NCBI RefSeq assembly: GCF_000247815.1
Contig: NC_021683.1
Location: 5,473,521-5,537,520 of the forward strand
Length of the DNA stretch: 64,000 nucleotides
Direction: 5' to 3'
From: Ficedula albicollis
Taxonomy: Eukaryota > Chordata > Aves > Passeriformes > Muscicapidae
A model generated the notes under the pieces. It did no database searches, was not told the origin of the DNA, and saw nothing but the letters and a program-made list of their open reading frames with translations. Numbering within the stretch: position 1 is the stretch's first letter; the number at the start of each line of letters is the position of its first letter. Shown here in pieces: positions 26,270 to 38,055 of the stretch. A program made the position numbers and the translations under genes.

Positions 26270-26345
26270 GGGAATGGGGGCATTTTTATCCCAGCTCTGC
26301 CACCAACCACTTTGTGGCCACTGTCAAATTGTTGTACTCTAAACA
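26270..26345 (+). mobile_element. short MIR-like fragment
   Basis: ATCCCAGCTCTGCCACCAAC followed by TTTGTGGCCACTGTCAAATT resembles the MIR stretch that normally reads tcccagctctgccact, then tgtgaccttgggcaagt. Only about 70 bp align by eye, so the assignment is tentative. Confidence 0.45.
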
Positions 26346-29300
26346 CCTGCTGATTGCTTACATATCTGTGCATATGCAGTAAGGCTTTAAATGTTGCACG
26401 TGTCTGCTGTGCCTAATCCTGACCTGTGAAGGAAGAAGTTATTACCCTCTAAATATCAGGTAGCTCTTGGATCGTAACCTCAAAAGTTTGAGCCCCTGAG
26501 GGCTAGCCATAACCCAAAGAAATAAGGTAACTTATTAATTGTGAATGTTTAATTAATGCTGTTCTGGCAGATCTAATTTCAGAGGCTCCTCCTTTCCCAC
26601 CACCATGTATGACTCCTGTTCCCACTTTGACACTGCCCACTTTGCCTTTCCTGTTCAGCTTTTCATGCTGTTGGGCTCTAAGTCTGCAACAGTCATAATA
26701 TTTCATTTCTGAAGGGTTTCCTTTCACAGACCTGATTTAGAGCATGGCCACAGGAATGGTATTTGGCACAGCAGAGAGGGTGGGCACCTGCAGCTGTGGT
26801 AGTGAGGGGTGAGGCTGCCAAAGCCATCTGACCTGCTGAGGACAAGAGCAGTGAAGAAGCACTGCCAGAGGGACTAGTAGAGGGAAGATGGGACTAATGG
26901 TTATAAAGGAAGTATTGGAGACCACAGCAACACAAACAGTGGGTGGTCCTGAGCTGAGCTCCAGGGGAAGTGTGGCCATTTACACCACTTGAAAACTTGT
27001 CCTCTGCTGGGTAGGGGAGTGTTTGTCACCCTATCAGTACAGTCTCAGCTCTCCTTTAAGGTCTTTGCTTTTTGTGTCTGAAATATTGCCTGGTTTACAT
27101 TGAAGATTACAGCAGTGTAATCTCTTTCTCAGCAGTTGTGTTTCAGTCCCAGCTGGTGTAAGTCAGCAGAGCTTAGCTGCCTGCACAGGAGTTGCACCGT
27201 TTGCAGCCACGGAGGCTTTGGCCCTCAGTAAATAAACACCAGTGCATTATTGCAAAGATTTGACCTCATTTGTTTTGTTTTTTCCATCTCCTTGACACAT
27301 CATTGAGCAAATTGTCACTGCAGCAAGGGAGTAGGAGAGGAGATAATTAAATATTACATAAGGATAATAAGGTGTGAGTAAAATTATTTCTGTGATTTAA
27401 CATGTAGGTCTTTTTAAGTAATTTCTTTGCTAGTTGGAAAATGTGAGCTCGGTGAAATGCCAAATAAACAGTTTGCTGTAGATATTTAAAAGGACCGAGT
27501 GCGCCTCTTACAGATACTTTGTTGACAGTTAAAAAATGACGTATCTATTATTCATGCTGAGCAGCCAGACAGGAGGAATGCTGCCCTAACTTTCACATAG
27601 TAAAAGAGGAAATGGGAAGCAGTGTAGCTTGTAAAGGCAATGGGATTTTTTTAAAGGAATCCTGTCTTTTTGGTAGCCTGATTTGTAACATGACTGAGTC
27701 GAAATTTGGTAGACTCAGCGCTACAATGGCAAAACTTCTTTTGATTTCAGCAAGACTATAATTTGGTTTGGTGTATCCATACTTGACTGAGGTCACAGGT
27801 ACAGAAACCTGATGCAGACAGGGGGTTTATTGTTTTTTTTTTCCTCAGAAGTTGCTATCTGTAAAGGAATGAGTGATGCTTGGCTTTCTGTCAACAAACC
27901 TTCGATTTTTAATGACTCATCTGCAAGAGCTGATAAAGTGTTGTGAAGCCCTTTCTTGAAGGGTTGGCTTAGCAGGATGTCGTGTGAGAAATGTGTAGAA
28001 ACAAAAGACCAGCAATTGCAGGTGTCTGGGGCACTTCTTACTGAAGCTGATATGCTGTTTTCCTAATTTAATCAGAATTATATGTATGCAGAAAGTGAGT
28101 ATATTGAGATGACTACTGTACATGGTGGTTACACATTGCTCACTGTTGAAATGAGATACGGGTTTTGTGTGCCAAAACGAGACTTGTTTAATGAAGGTTA
28201 CCTGTGGTGTGACAGATGCAGCAGAGAGCCCATCTGAGCTTACCTAGAAAGCTGACCAAAAGGAAGCATTCATTCCTTCACTTATTAAGATCTGTGTGGT
28301 TTTGGTTTTCCAGTTTCACCTTTGCTTTAAATTGTATGTCCCATGCCTTTCCAGCTTTTGTGCATTTCTAGGATTTTAGTGCATGTGTGTAATGCAGAAT
28401 TGCATGTCAACAGGAATTGTTCAATTCAGCCTCACAGTGTGGAGGAATAAGATGTGGAAACAGCATTAGAAAGTTCTGGTAACAGGGAAAAGATGTTGAA
28501 TTTGTCAGAGAAGTGGGTACTGCCTAGAGGTTTGATCTGAATAAAGCCTGTGCTGAGGTGTGCACCCCTCTGTGAGTACTGTGGCTCTGAAAGGTACAGC
28601 AAATTGTGCTGGAAAAGGAGCACAGCTTTGTCTGGGTATTTAACCCACCCAGCAGGACTTTGGAGTGAGATTGCATCCTCTTCAGCCCTGGCATGGCATC
28701 TGACTATGGCTAAAAGTCACAGGTTGAGCCAACAGTATTTTATCACTGCATGATTCTTGTGGTGTGCAAGTGAAAATGCCTAAGGCCTCAGATTTATCTG
28801 TGCCTGGTTTCTCAAGAAACATAAGCATAGATTTATCTGTATAAGGAAATTAATTTTGTTCAAGGGAGAATTTGAAGCAGAATGCAGAAATGGTTCTGGA
28901 ATAAGGCAGGTAAAGTTGTTAGTTAAATCAGCTCCATCCCTTGTGATAAATAGATCAAGAAGCTGGACAATTTATTGAATAAATTGTCCAGAGATGTCTG
29001 AATTATTTGCAGTGTCATTTCACCTGAGCCTGAGGAATGTGAGGCCAAATTTCAGCTGGCTATATTGCATTCCTCTCTAGAGCCAGAAATAGGATCTCAG
29101 CTGTTATAAATTGATTAATGAAGGTATTGTTATTTAGACCAGACCCTTAGGCTTGTAATGCCTAGTTTTAGCATAAATGACCAAGCTGAGCCATTCTTTA
29201 GAAGGCATAGCTTTAAAAGCTATTTGTCTAGTTCAGAAGCAAAAAATTATAATGGCTTTCATTGCTTTGGCACGTTTTATTGTCTATGTTGCCTCCCAAA

Positions 29301-29506
29301 ATGATTTACTTTTCTTTTTTTCTCTTGAACCTGTGTGGCATCATATTAGCATGGCACATGAAGGTCCTGAGGTGAAAATAAATCCACAAAGATAAATATC
29401 AAACTTTGAGATGCTGTTCCATGTAACTGAATGTTTATCTGAACTTCACACACAGCATCCAGTTAGATAATTTGCCCACGAGGCAAGTTTGTTTCATTTT
29501 TCACAA
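26346..29506. other. non-coding DNA with two conserved-looking or old-repeat patches
   Basis: CTGGTGTAAGTCAGCAGAGC near 27150 resembles an ancient amniote repeat in which ctggtgtaaatcagcatagc is typical, and a weaker relative lies near 29035-29130. The stretch 27430-27560 keeps CpGs (GACCGAGTGCGCC, ATGACGTATC) and looks conserved. No gene was recognised. Confidence 0.45.
28963..28991. repeat. near-perfect palindrome, 14-bp arms, 1-nt centre
   Basis: CTGGACAATTTATT at 28963-28976, a single G, then AATAAATTGTCCAG at 28978-28991, the exact reverse complement. It is one of the longest perfect inverted repeats I found here and belongs to no recognised element. It is too small for a miRNA precursor loop. 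Confidence 0.9.
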
Positions 29507-30951
29507 TGTTCTGCTACTTGAGATTATTTATTCACTGCAGCAGAGCTATGGACAAGCCTGATTTGTTAAGCAAGCACTGTGGGGATAGATACTGCAGTAC
29601 TATCTTTCATGGAAAACTTTGGAGTGAGAAGCAAAGGAGTATCTCCCAGTGCATCCAGGATGGGCTAGAAAAACTGGCGATGGTGCAACTGCAGAGGTAA
29701 GAGGAGAATCCTCCTTTGTGGAAATGTCTTTTCCCTCTTATCCCTTTTGCTTGCCCTATAGTAACCTTACACCAATATTTCAAAACTCTTTATATTCTTT
29801 TAATAAAGAAAAAAGGTCAAGAACCTGGATGTTTCTATAGTTACCTCCCTGGATGTATGTCTAGTTAGCAAAAAACTTTATACCAGGCTGTTTAGCTGAA
29901 ATTTAATAATCAGTATTCTATTAGACAATCCTTTACACTTAACAATCATTCTTGCATGAACGTGCTTGACAAGGGAAGCAGAGCTCATGTGCTGCATTAA
30001 TTGTAATACATCTTGAGAGGTGTTGTCACAGGAGTTCTGTTCCTTTCCACCTTTGTGTAGATGAAGTTAAACTACCCACTAAAAATTCAGCAAACCTAAA
30101 CTGCAGCCAAGGAAAACATCTGCTTTGGACATGACTTACTTTATTTTCTTGTTTGTTCTGCTACTTGAGATTATTTATTCACTGCAGCAGAGCTATGGAC
30201 AAGCCTGATTTGTTAAGCAAGCACTGTGGGGATAGATACTGCAGTACTATCTTTCATGGAAAACTTTGGAGTGAGAAGCAAAGGAGTATCTCCCAGTGCA
30301 TCCAGGATGGGCTAGAAAAACTGGCGATGGTGCAACTGCAGAGGTAAGAGGAGAATCCTCCTTTGTGGAAATGTCTTTTCCCTCTTATCCCTTTTGCTTG
30401 CCCTATAGTAACCTCACACCAATATTTCAAAACTCTTTATATTCTTTTAATAAAGAAAAAAGGTCAAGAACCTGGATGTTTCTATAGTTACCTCCCTGGA
30501 TGTATGTCTAGTTAGCAAAAAACTTTATACCAGGCTGTCTCTTTATATTCTTTTAATAAAGAAAAAAGGTTAAGAACCTGGATGTTTCTACAGTTACCTC
30601 CCCGGATGTATGTTTAGTTAGCAAAAAACTTTATACCAGGCTGCACCTCCCTGGATGTATGTCTAGTTAGCAAAAAACTTTATACCAGGCTGTTTAGCTG
30701 AAATTTAATAATCAGTATTCTATTAGACAATCCTTTACACTTAACAATCATTCTTGCATGAACGTGCTTGACAAGGGAAGCAGAACTCATGTGCTGCATT
30801 AATTGTAATACATCTTGAGAGGTGTTGTCACAGGAGTTCTGTTCCTTTCCACCTTTGTGTAGATGAAGTTAAACTACCCACTAAAAATTCAGCAAACCTA
30901 AACTGCAGCCAAGGAAAACATCTGCTTTGGACATGACTTACTTTATTTTCT
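29507..30951. repeat. 647-bp tandem duplication with nested partial copies
   Basis: Copy A is 29507-30153; copy B starts at 30154 and ends near 30951. Through the first 385 bp they are almost identical (one change noticed, ACCTTACACC/ACCTCACACC). Copy B then contains extra material: a 105-bp partial repeat (30539-30643) of the stretch corresponding to 29786-29890, and a 49-bp partial repeat (30644-30692), before continuing as copy A does. The stretch TTAGCAAAAAACTTTATACC therefore occurs once in copy A and three times in copy B. Identical 64- and 63-codon frames in both copies (29506/30153 and 29649/30296) are duplicated chance frames. Confidence 0.93.
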
Positions 30952-31210
30952 AGCAGGAGGGCTCCATATATCAGTGCCTCTCCTTGTCTAATTTCATTAA
31001 TGTGATCTTGTGTCCATTGTGTGGCACTTTAATAGCCATTATTTGTGGCCTCCATCAAATAAAGCATTGACCATAAATCCAGCCTCACGTAAATGAAGAT
31101 ATAAATGTCAATCTGCATTACTGTACAATATTTATTATTTTAATTAAATGAAACTGATTGTGACATTTATTAGATCACAGGTTCCTTGTTAATGGCAATG
31201 TAAAGCAAAA
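30952..31210. promoter_or_regulatory. candidate conserved non-coding element
   Basis: Immediately after the duplication lies complex AT-rich sequence with many homeodomain-type and related motifs (TCATTAATGTGATC, TTTTAATTAAATG, TTATTAGATCAC). It has no frame and no repeat structure. The texture is that of a deeply conserved vertebrate non-coding element. This is judged from composition only. Confidence 0.27.
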
Positions 31211-33510
31211 AACATTGCTTATTTTAGAAAGGCAAAAAGCTGCTTATTTGATGTAATTTTTAGAAATTGTCTTAGTGTTACTAATAGGCTAATAGGCTCT
31301 GATAATAGGTTACCAGAGCTAGGAATCTGTGTGTGGAACACAATGTTTGTGCATCTTTTTGGGACATAAACAAGTTAGTGAAGCCAAATATGACATGGAC
31401 AGCAGAAATATCAAGGAACAAATATATTAGGAAGGTGAACACCCTGCTTTTGTTACTCATTTAGTAGTACAAGTATTTACATTTAACTGAACCATTTTGT
31501 TTCAGTTTCTCTAAATAGCAGGAGTTATTCCAGGTCAGATATTCTAGGTTTTTGCTGGTAGTAATTAAACTTTGTTCAATGTGAACAGACTTATTTTCCA
31601 AATTATTTTGGAAAGTACAGAGAGCCTGTAGCTTTAAAATTCTGAAGCCAAATCCTTTTTAATCCAGTCTCAAGGACAGAAATCCAGTACAAATCAGAGA
31701 CTGTTCTTATTTATTCTCCTTTGGTTGTTCTGTTCACTGTGCTTTTAATGGACAAAAAGAATACTCCATGCTGTTTGCATTGGTTGTAAGAAGGGATAAT
31801 GATGGATAAAATTCCCTGGTCTTGATGCTGCCAAAATTTTTAAACTGGAAAATATCATGTGTCAATAAAAAGTGTAAGACTGAAGATGTGTTATTTGGTC
31901 ATTTCTTTAATTACAGGCAGTTGGGTTTTATCAAAACCTATTTTAGAGCAAGCCTATTTAGAGTCTTAACAGTCTTTGTATCTCAGAGAGGTTCCAGCCC
32001 TCACCAATAGACTGTGTCCAGAAAAACTTCGGAATAATGGAGATGTTAAATATTATTTAGGAAAAAAAAACCAAAAACCCTGTGTATAGTTTATCATTTT
32101 ACATTGGAAAATATTGATCTTCTTGCTAATGAAGTCAGCGGCAAAACCTTAATTAACTCAGTTGGAAGTGTGGAAACTTGGGAAATTAGGATTAAAAGGA
32201 GATTTCATGTTTTAGTATATAAGCTCCCTTTCTATCTGTGCTTTTCACAATGATTCCTTGAAAATAAACAAAAATACTCACACTAACCTAAAGGGAAATT
32301 GATTCAGCTCTTCAACCACCTTGAGACTGTTTTCAGAGCAGTTTCAAATGTTTGCTACAGATCTCTAGGATCGTTTCAAATAATGCTGTAAGGTTTTTAA
32401 GCCAAATTGTCTTTATTTCAGATCACTTTTAACTAAAATTATTTATAATATATTTGTAACAAAGCTGGTCATGAGGTTCTTGTCTGTATCAAATCCTATT
32501 GCTCAGATCTAATTTAATTCCAGTAAAGAGGTGAAGATGCTTCTCTGAAGTTTATTCTTTTGGTCAGTATGAACCATGCATATTCATGGCACACTTTAAT
32601 TATTAGATACTATCTTTTCAAGCTAAGTGCCCAGCATTGCATGGCATGGCACAGGATAAATTGATTTTGCAAAAGCAAAGCTGAGAAGCTGGTACAGAAG
32701 AGAGACTGGATTTAAAGACAGTGCTTTACATTTTTACAGGTGCTGCTCTCCTGTATTTATTTCAAGGCTTCTTTCCTGCAATGAAATAACCAAGGAAAAG
32801 CCTTTTTCTTTCCCAGAATCTGAAACCAAACAAAGCAATGGCAAGAATACTTCTGGAGTCCCACTTTTATGTTTGGCAATTTTAGTTCAGTATTGCTTTT
32901 TCAGCAAATACTTAAAACTTTTTTTCTGTGATTTTATAGGCCACTGTGTAGACATGTAACTGTGTAACACTTCTGTTCTCCCCCTGAGTAATGCATTTTT
33001 TTTAATTTTCTTTTTGTTTATATACACAATCTGTGCTTGTATAGATTTGTGGTATTTCCTTTCAACCTTTCTAGTAGCTAAAGCAGAGACATCTTGGGCT
33101 TGTGTTCATTCCCAATGTGCAACACACTTTTTCTGTGTTGCACCAAGGCAGTGAAAACGTCCTTTTCACTATTGCACTGAAATGAGAATTAATATTGTTG
33201 AAGTAACCACTGACAGTGGGCTCCACTTACTGCTGCCTCCAAAAGTGGTCCAATGTTCCTCTTGCTTAGAAGCCCTTGAGAAATTTGTAAAAGCACACAC
33301 AGTGAGGGAAATTATTTCATCTCCAAATGCTGATCCTGACAACCAAATTCCACTTTGAGCATCTGCTGCAATTCCTCATCTGAATATTGCAGCACTATCC
33401 CAGTCTTTTGTTCCAAAGTCTTGCTGGCTGGCAGATGAAGATCACTATTTTTTGAGGTGGTTGATTAGCCCTGTTCAAAGTCCAAATTCACTTCCAGAGA
33501 TATATTGTTT
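31211..33510. other. unique non-coding DNA, nothing recognised
   Basis: No repeat, RNA gene or exon pattern was recognised. Open frames are at most 62 codons. Confidence 0.55.
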
Positions 33511-33723
33511 TTATATTAAGTTATGGTTGCTAGACAAGATCTTTCTTTTGTCACCAGGTACCAAAACGGAGTTCTTGAATGTTCTCAGAAGCTGTCTTTG
33601 TTTACATTTATGTTTGTTCTTATCTGCCAAGACTGCTGTGATTTCTTCTAGCTCTGCTTGCCATCCTGAGATGCAAGTCCATTTCAGTGTTAGATGAAGT
33701 TGTGTAATTCTCTGATACCAATA
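33511..33723 (-). pseudogene. coding-like open stretch, part of decayed block
   Basis: A minus-strand frame without an ATG stays open for about 70 codons and ends in TAA at 33511. It includes GWQAELEEITAVLADKNK and FKNSVLVPGDKRKI, with the charge pattern of a coiled-coil protein. It lies directly downstream, on the same strand, of other coding-like stretches at 33808-34152, but in a different frame. I do not recognise the family. It may be a decayed exon, a processed pseudogene segment or chance. Confidence 0.3.
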
Positions 33724-33807
33724 TTATTTTGAAGAATTTTGTCAATATTTTGCCTTTTGTTCTAGAACTTGAGAGGAGTATGTACCATTCACCCAACCAA
33801 TCTTCAG

Positions 33808-34152
33808 TCATTCTGATTTCTTGATTTCTTGTTCTAATGTGATTTCAATTTCCTTCTGTATTTGTTCTTCCCCTGGGAAATTAATCTGAGTTCTGACACA
33901 TGTTCTCTGTCATCTTTGTTAAATCTGTAAGCCGAAGAATTGATGTTCTTAGCAGCGGCTGTGCCTCCTGCCAGTAAACTACTTTTTGCTGCTTTAAGGC
34001 ATTGTATTTTCTTCTGTTGGTTCTTGCGCATGTACCTAAAAGTAAACAAAACTTTTTTGTTTTTCTTGTGCTCTCCTCAGTCTTCCCCAGGTGTTCCACA
34101 TTTCCTCAGTGGTCTGATCCATCCAACTCCTTCCAAAACCTGATTGACCTTC
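33808..34152 (-). pseudogene. broken coding-like block in three frames
   Basis: Three overlapping minus-strand frames each look coding-like in succession. 34152-34036 reads WMDQTTEEMWNTWGRLRRAQ. 34049-33834 reads RKNQQKKIQCLKAAKSSLLA, then TAAAKNINSSAYRFNKDDRE. About 33915-33808 reads FPGEEQIQKEIEITLEQEIK before TGA. The shifts between them suggest frameshifts in a former gene. Alternatively an exon begins at 34035, because GTTTTGTTTACTTTTAG just before it resembles a 3' splice site. The protein would be hydrophilic and partly helical; I cannot name it. Confidence 0.35.
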
Positions 34153-34219
34153 TCATCCCATGTGAATATTTTCTGTGCAAAGTGTGAAGGAGTCTGACCT
34201 TCTAGGCTCGTTTTCTGAA

Positions 34220-34435
34220 GTGTCACTGATTTGTTCTGTTACTTTGGGCAAGTCACTTAATCTCACTGTGGTGTAGTTTATCCACTATAAAATAAGTCTA
34301 ATAATCCTTGTCCGCTTTGCTGAGCCCTGAATCTTGTTTGCCTTCTTTACATGTGCAGTCCTAAGGGTATTATAAAGCTTCAATTATTAATGTTTGGAAA
34401 GTGCTTTGAGATCTTTGGATGGAAATCCCTGTATA
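34220..34435 (+). mobile_element. MIR-type SINE remnant, nearly full core and tail
   Basis: CTTTGGGCAAGTCACTTAAT at 34242 is the classic MIR core, followed by TTTATCCACTATAAAATAAG (the consensus has a stretch like tttccc...tgtaaaatgggg). The 3' part, AAAGTGCTTTGAGATCTTTG then GATGGAAA, matches the tail of amniote MIR-type elements. It is diverged and inert. It is the best-preserved old SINE in the window. Confidence 0.75.
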
Positions 34436-34444
34436 ATCATATTT

Positions 34445-34640
34445 AGCACTTAGCATTTCACAGCACAGTGCAGACGCTACGTAATCCTCAGAATACTCCT
34501 GTGAGACAGAATTACCTGTCAATACAATTATTATCCTCACTTTACTGGATAGTGAGGCAGAAGGATTAGGACCTAATCCTGCTTCTCTTCAAATAAATGG
34601 GAGTTCTTCTCTTGACTTCAGCAGGAACTGGAAGAAGCTT
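34445..34640 (-). mobile_element. second MIR-type remnant joined to an old amniote repeat
   Basis: On the plus strand, AGCACTTAGCATTTCACAGC, then AATCCTCAGAATACTCCTGT, then ATTATTATCCTCACTTTACT is the reverse of MIR, so it faces the neighbouring element. From 34562 it passes into sequence like the common amniote repeat with ttgacttcaatggga (here CTTGACTTCAGCAGGA). The junction holds a 9-bp inverted repeat with a 1-nt centre, AGGATTAGG-A-CCTAATCCT, at 34562-34580. Confidence 0.6.
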
Positions 34641-34816
34641 CTGTGACACATCAAGTTTTGAGTTCAGTCTAGATGTCAATCTACACTAAACCTCATGGAG
34701 TCTCCTTCCTCTCTGTACTACAGAGTTTGGTGTTTCCTGATCATGTGATCTAGACTCTCTTGCATGATTCACTTTTAGTCTTTCTCCTTACCATTCTCTT
34801 TTGGTTATCTCCTATA

Positions 34817-35095
34817 TTATTTTATCCTTTTGTTTTTCCCTATATTTTGAAGCTCCAGCATATTGTTGATACTGCATGTAGCCCTGGGGGATAGATCATC
34901 CACGAATTCTTCAGTATCACCTTTGCCATCCTCCTTCACAGATTTGTCTAGTACAGCTCTTTTGCCTATTTTTAAGAAGTTTATTTTTCTGCTGGTCATA
35001 TAACTCAGCTGTCTACTGCAATGCTGCTTCTACATAGTTGACCATATCAAACTGCTTTTTTAGACCAGTTTTCTTGTTGTGAATGCAGTCCATAG
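34817..35095 (-). pseudogene. coding-like stretch upstream of the decayed block
   Basis: The minus-strand frame 34999-34817 is open for 60 codons and hydrophilic (LDKSVKEDGKGDTEEFVDDL). Just upstream another frame reads KKQFDMVNYVEAALQ, meets a TAG, then continues TAELYDQQKNKLLKNRQKSC before losing the frame. The two would join by a frameshift near 34960. With the stop and shift it cannot be an intact exon. It precedes the 34152-33808 stretches on the same strand, separated by MIR-type elements that could lie in a former intron. The family is unrecognised. Confidence 0.3.
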
Positions 35096-35099
35096 TACT

Positions 35100-37186
35100 C
35101 TACCATAGTTATAATAATTTCATGGCTATAATTATGCTAGCCTGCCCTTTATTATCAGTTATTTTAGTCTCTTCCAATATTAGACAAAGCAGACTTGTCT
35201 CACACTGTAGGTGCTCAGGACTCATATTGTTACCCTTGAAATGATAAGCAAAGCAGTGCTATAAAAAGACTGTAAGAAAAAGTGTTTAAAATCTCAACTA
35301 AAATTATTTTAAGAAATCCTTTATGTGAAGGAGAGATAGGTGAGTTCATTCTTCCCAGAAATAAGTTGAATTATACAACTTCTTTATCAAAGAAGAATCA
35401 GTCTGTCTGACATGTAAGAGAAAAGATTCCTCAAAAATATTAGTTACTAACCACATATTTCAGCATCACCAAAATAACTGAATCTGTCTTAAAATAATGA
35501 GGCAAAGTAATTTTTATTATGTCATATTCGTGGCGCTTCTCTACTACTTAGCCTGCTTTGTTCAAGGGACCATTTTGGAGTTCACTTGTGGGCAATGTAA
35601 ATTAAGATCCATCCACACAGGTTCATTTCTGAAGGCTGTCACAATTTTAGGCAAAGAGACTCCATGAACATGACACTGGTGGCTGGGGAAGAGGGTTCAA
35701 GGCTGGGATTTAGCCACAGGTGCTGCTGGTCACTCAAATCTCTGAGGAGCTTTGGGAGACCTTCCATACCCCTCTGTACAGTGCTGCAAAAGGCCCTTGG
35801 ACAGGAGCCAGGTTCTGCACATTGCCAGGGGCTCTCAGGGGCCAGTAACACCTCTGGCAAAAGCACTATAAAGCTAATTAAAAACCAGTAGCACTGGCAC
35901 CTTATTTCTAGCAGTTCCTTTGCTTGAAACAGCCATTATTGAGCATTAAAGGTAAAATCAATTCTATAAAGGTAAACAGTTTTGTAGTAATGTGACCATG
36001 ACCTATAAAATGACAATCTGACATTAATTTTTAAGGATCATATATTCACATATGCTGTCATTGTAGAGCAAGTAACAGGACTGGAAGTAGGCCTATGCAT
36101 TTTGAGAATGCATTTACAGTTTAACATGCTGTTACAAATGTAAGGAGGCTCCTTCTCTCTCCTCTAATTTTTTTTCACCAGCTTGACAGTTTTTCAAACA
36201 TATTCACTGTCAGCCCTAACAACCTGTCAACAACTGCCATTATGTGAAAATTGCAAAGACTTGCTTGAGCACTGTGAAAACTGACAGACATGCCACAAGG
36301 ATAAGTTCCTCAGAAACAGAGGGCTAAAACTTTTGAAAGGTGCTCCAGCCCTTCCAAGGCAAAATGAACAGTCAGATATCAGGGGAAAAAAACCATACAC
36401 TTGTCACATCTGATATCTATTTCTTTTCCCCTCAAATTGAGGTGTATGTGAAGGAATAAAACATAGATTAGGACAAACTGTGCAACTTACTAGAGTTGGT
36501 GCAATTTTCCTCACTGTCAGGCAAGAGAAGCCAAATTTATCCACTGTGTAGATCTGCTGTGTGGCTGATACAAATCCTAGGAACCAGGGATAAAATCCAC
36601 CCTCTTAGAGTATCTATAAATGAAATATGATTTTCTCTGAGTGGCTTGCTGTAAAAAAAAAAAAAAATAAATAAATATCAGTTAATGTTCACTATTATAT
36701 GATAATTTTCATGGAGAAATGACCCTGCAATTCACTGTGGAATTCATACGGCTTATTGTCTTATTCTGTACACCAATGTTAAACAGCTGCAGTTGTGCTG
36801 ACACCCATGAATTTGCCACCTTTTGAAACTGGGGTAATGGAGAGAATCTATGTTTACCATTGAACCAAAATGGTTTGATCAGGTTTGTGTGGGGAGAATA
36901 AATGTGGATGATCCACAGTGTGTAGGACAGTGCTGAAGTGTGTCCATGTTGTGTGCTTGTGCACCATGTGGGAGTAGCAGAGAAATCTTTGGGAGTTCTG
37001 CCCTCTGAACATCCTAGGGAAAGGTATTTTAAATGTTCAGTAAAGGCACTGGGAGATGGTCAGGATAGCCACACAGCCAGGATGGTTCTCTAAAGATGTA
37101 TTTCCTAGCTCATGGTTATTGTTTCATTCTAGGTGTTGTTCCTGAGTCAGGAGCAGTGAACAGCCATTGAGGATTGATGCAGTCTG
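35100..37186. other. unique non-coding DNA
   Basis: Contains A15 at 36653-36667 followed by short AAAT repeats, and a GC-richer patch (35650-35870) with opposing 75-codon frames that match nothing I know. No repeat family or RNA gene was recognised. Confidence 0.5.
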
Positions 37187-37298
37187 TGCATCCCCCCTCA
37201 GGTGGGGTCACTGGTGGGCTCTCAAGTCACATCCCTGTCACATGCATCCCCCCTCAGGTGGGGTCACTGGTGGGCACTCAAGTCACATCCCTGTCACA
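37187..37298. repeat. tandem duplication, 56-bp unit, two copies
   Basis: Copy 1 (37187-37242) and copy 2 (37243-37298) both begin TGCATCCCCCCTCAGGTGGG and differ at one position (GGGCTCTC/GGGCACTC). Confidence 0.95.
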
Positions 37299-37909
37299 TC
37301 TCCTCCTTGCTTGAAGCCCCAGCTGACTTTAGTAGAAGGGCTGTGAGCTGAGCTTAACTAGGAAATTTGTGGACAGTGAGCTTTGAAATGTGCCCCAAGG
37401 TGCTGAGCTGCTGGGAGAGTTTTAAATCCTGAACAGTCTTCATTTTGGCTTTCACCATCAATCCTCTGGAAACATAATTGTACCTTGATTTCTGAGCATA
37501 AACCTGTATGCACTAAGATGAAATTTGTATATGTCCATGTCTGTTGTTTTAATTTAAAGAAAAAAAAAGCAACCCGGGGTCACTGGCATTTCTTTCATTG
37601 AATGTGTATGAAATAACATGTGTATGACTGAAGGAAATCATGGCTATGAGTCTTCTGTGTTACATACAAATTTTCAGCTTTAGTCTTGTGCACAAGTAAG
37701 TAGAAATACCTTTTTCCTATCTAAAAATGAACTAAATAAATGATTACTCTCTGAGTTGCACACATTTGGAATCTGTCTCTAAAGCCATCACTCTCACTGA
37801 GTCTCAGAAGATGCTCAGCACCTTGCTGGCTTACCCAGGAGAAACTAATAGTGATAGTAAGGCATGTCCCTGTGCTCCAGTGTTGAATTATCAGCTCTTT
37901 CACAGCCAA

Positions 37910-38055
37910 GATCTTTTACCACAGGCAAATAATTCAATTCCTTAGTCTGTATTTCTCAGCTGTGGGGTAGCATCATGATACTCCTTTGCAATTTGGGAAC
38001 TGTGAGAATGAAGTTTGAGTTGAAGGTGCTGAGATCATGCAGTGATGAAGCAATA
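37910..38055 (+). mobile_element. MIR-type SINE remnant
   Basis: GGCAAATAATTCAATTCCTT, then TTTCTCAGCTGTGGGGTAGC and ATGATACTCCTTTGCAATTT follow the MIR core in order (the consensus runs gggcaagtcacttaa, then cctcagtttccc, then ggataataatact). GAAGTTTGAGTTGAAGGTGC matches the beginning of the tail. It is highly diverged. Confidence 0.5.

Noticed and set aside
29506..30487. Two pairs of identical small proteins (64 and 63 codons)
   Set aside because: They are identical because the DNA is duplicated; identity of chance frames in a recent duplication is no evidence of coding.
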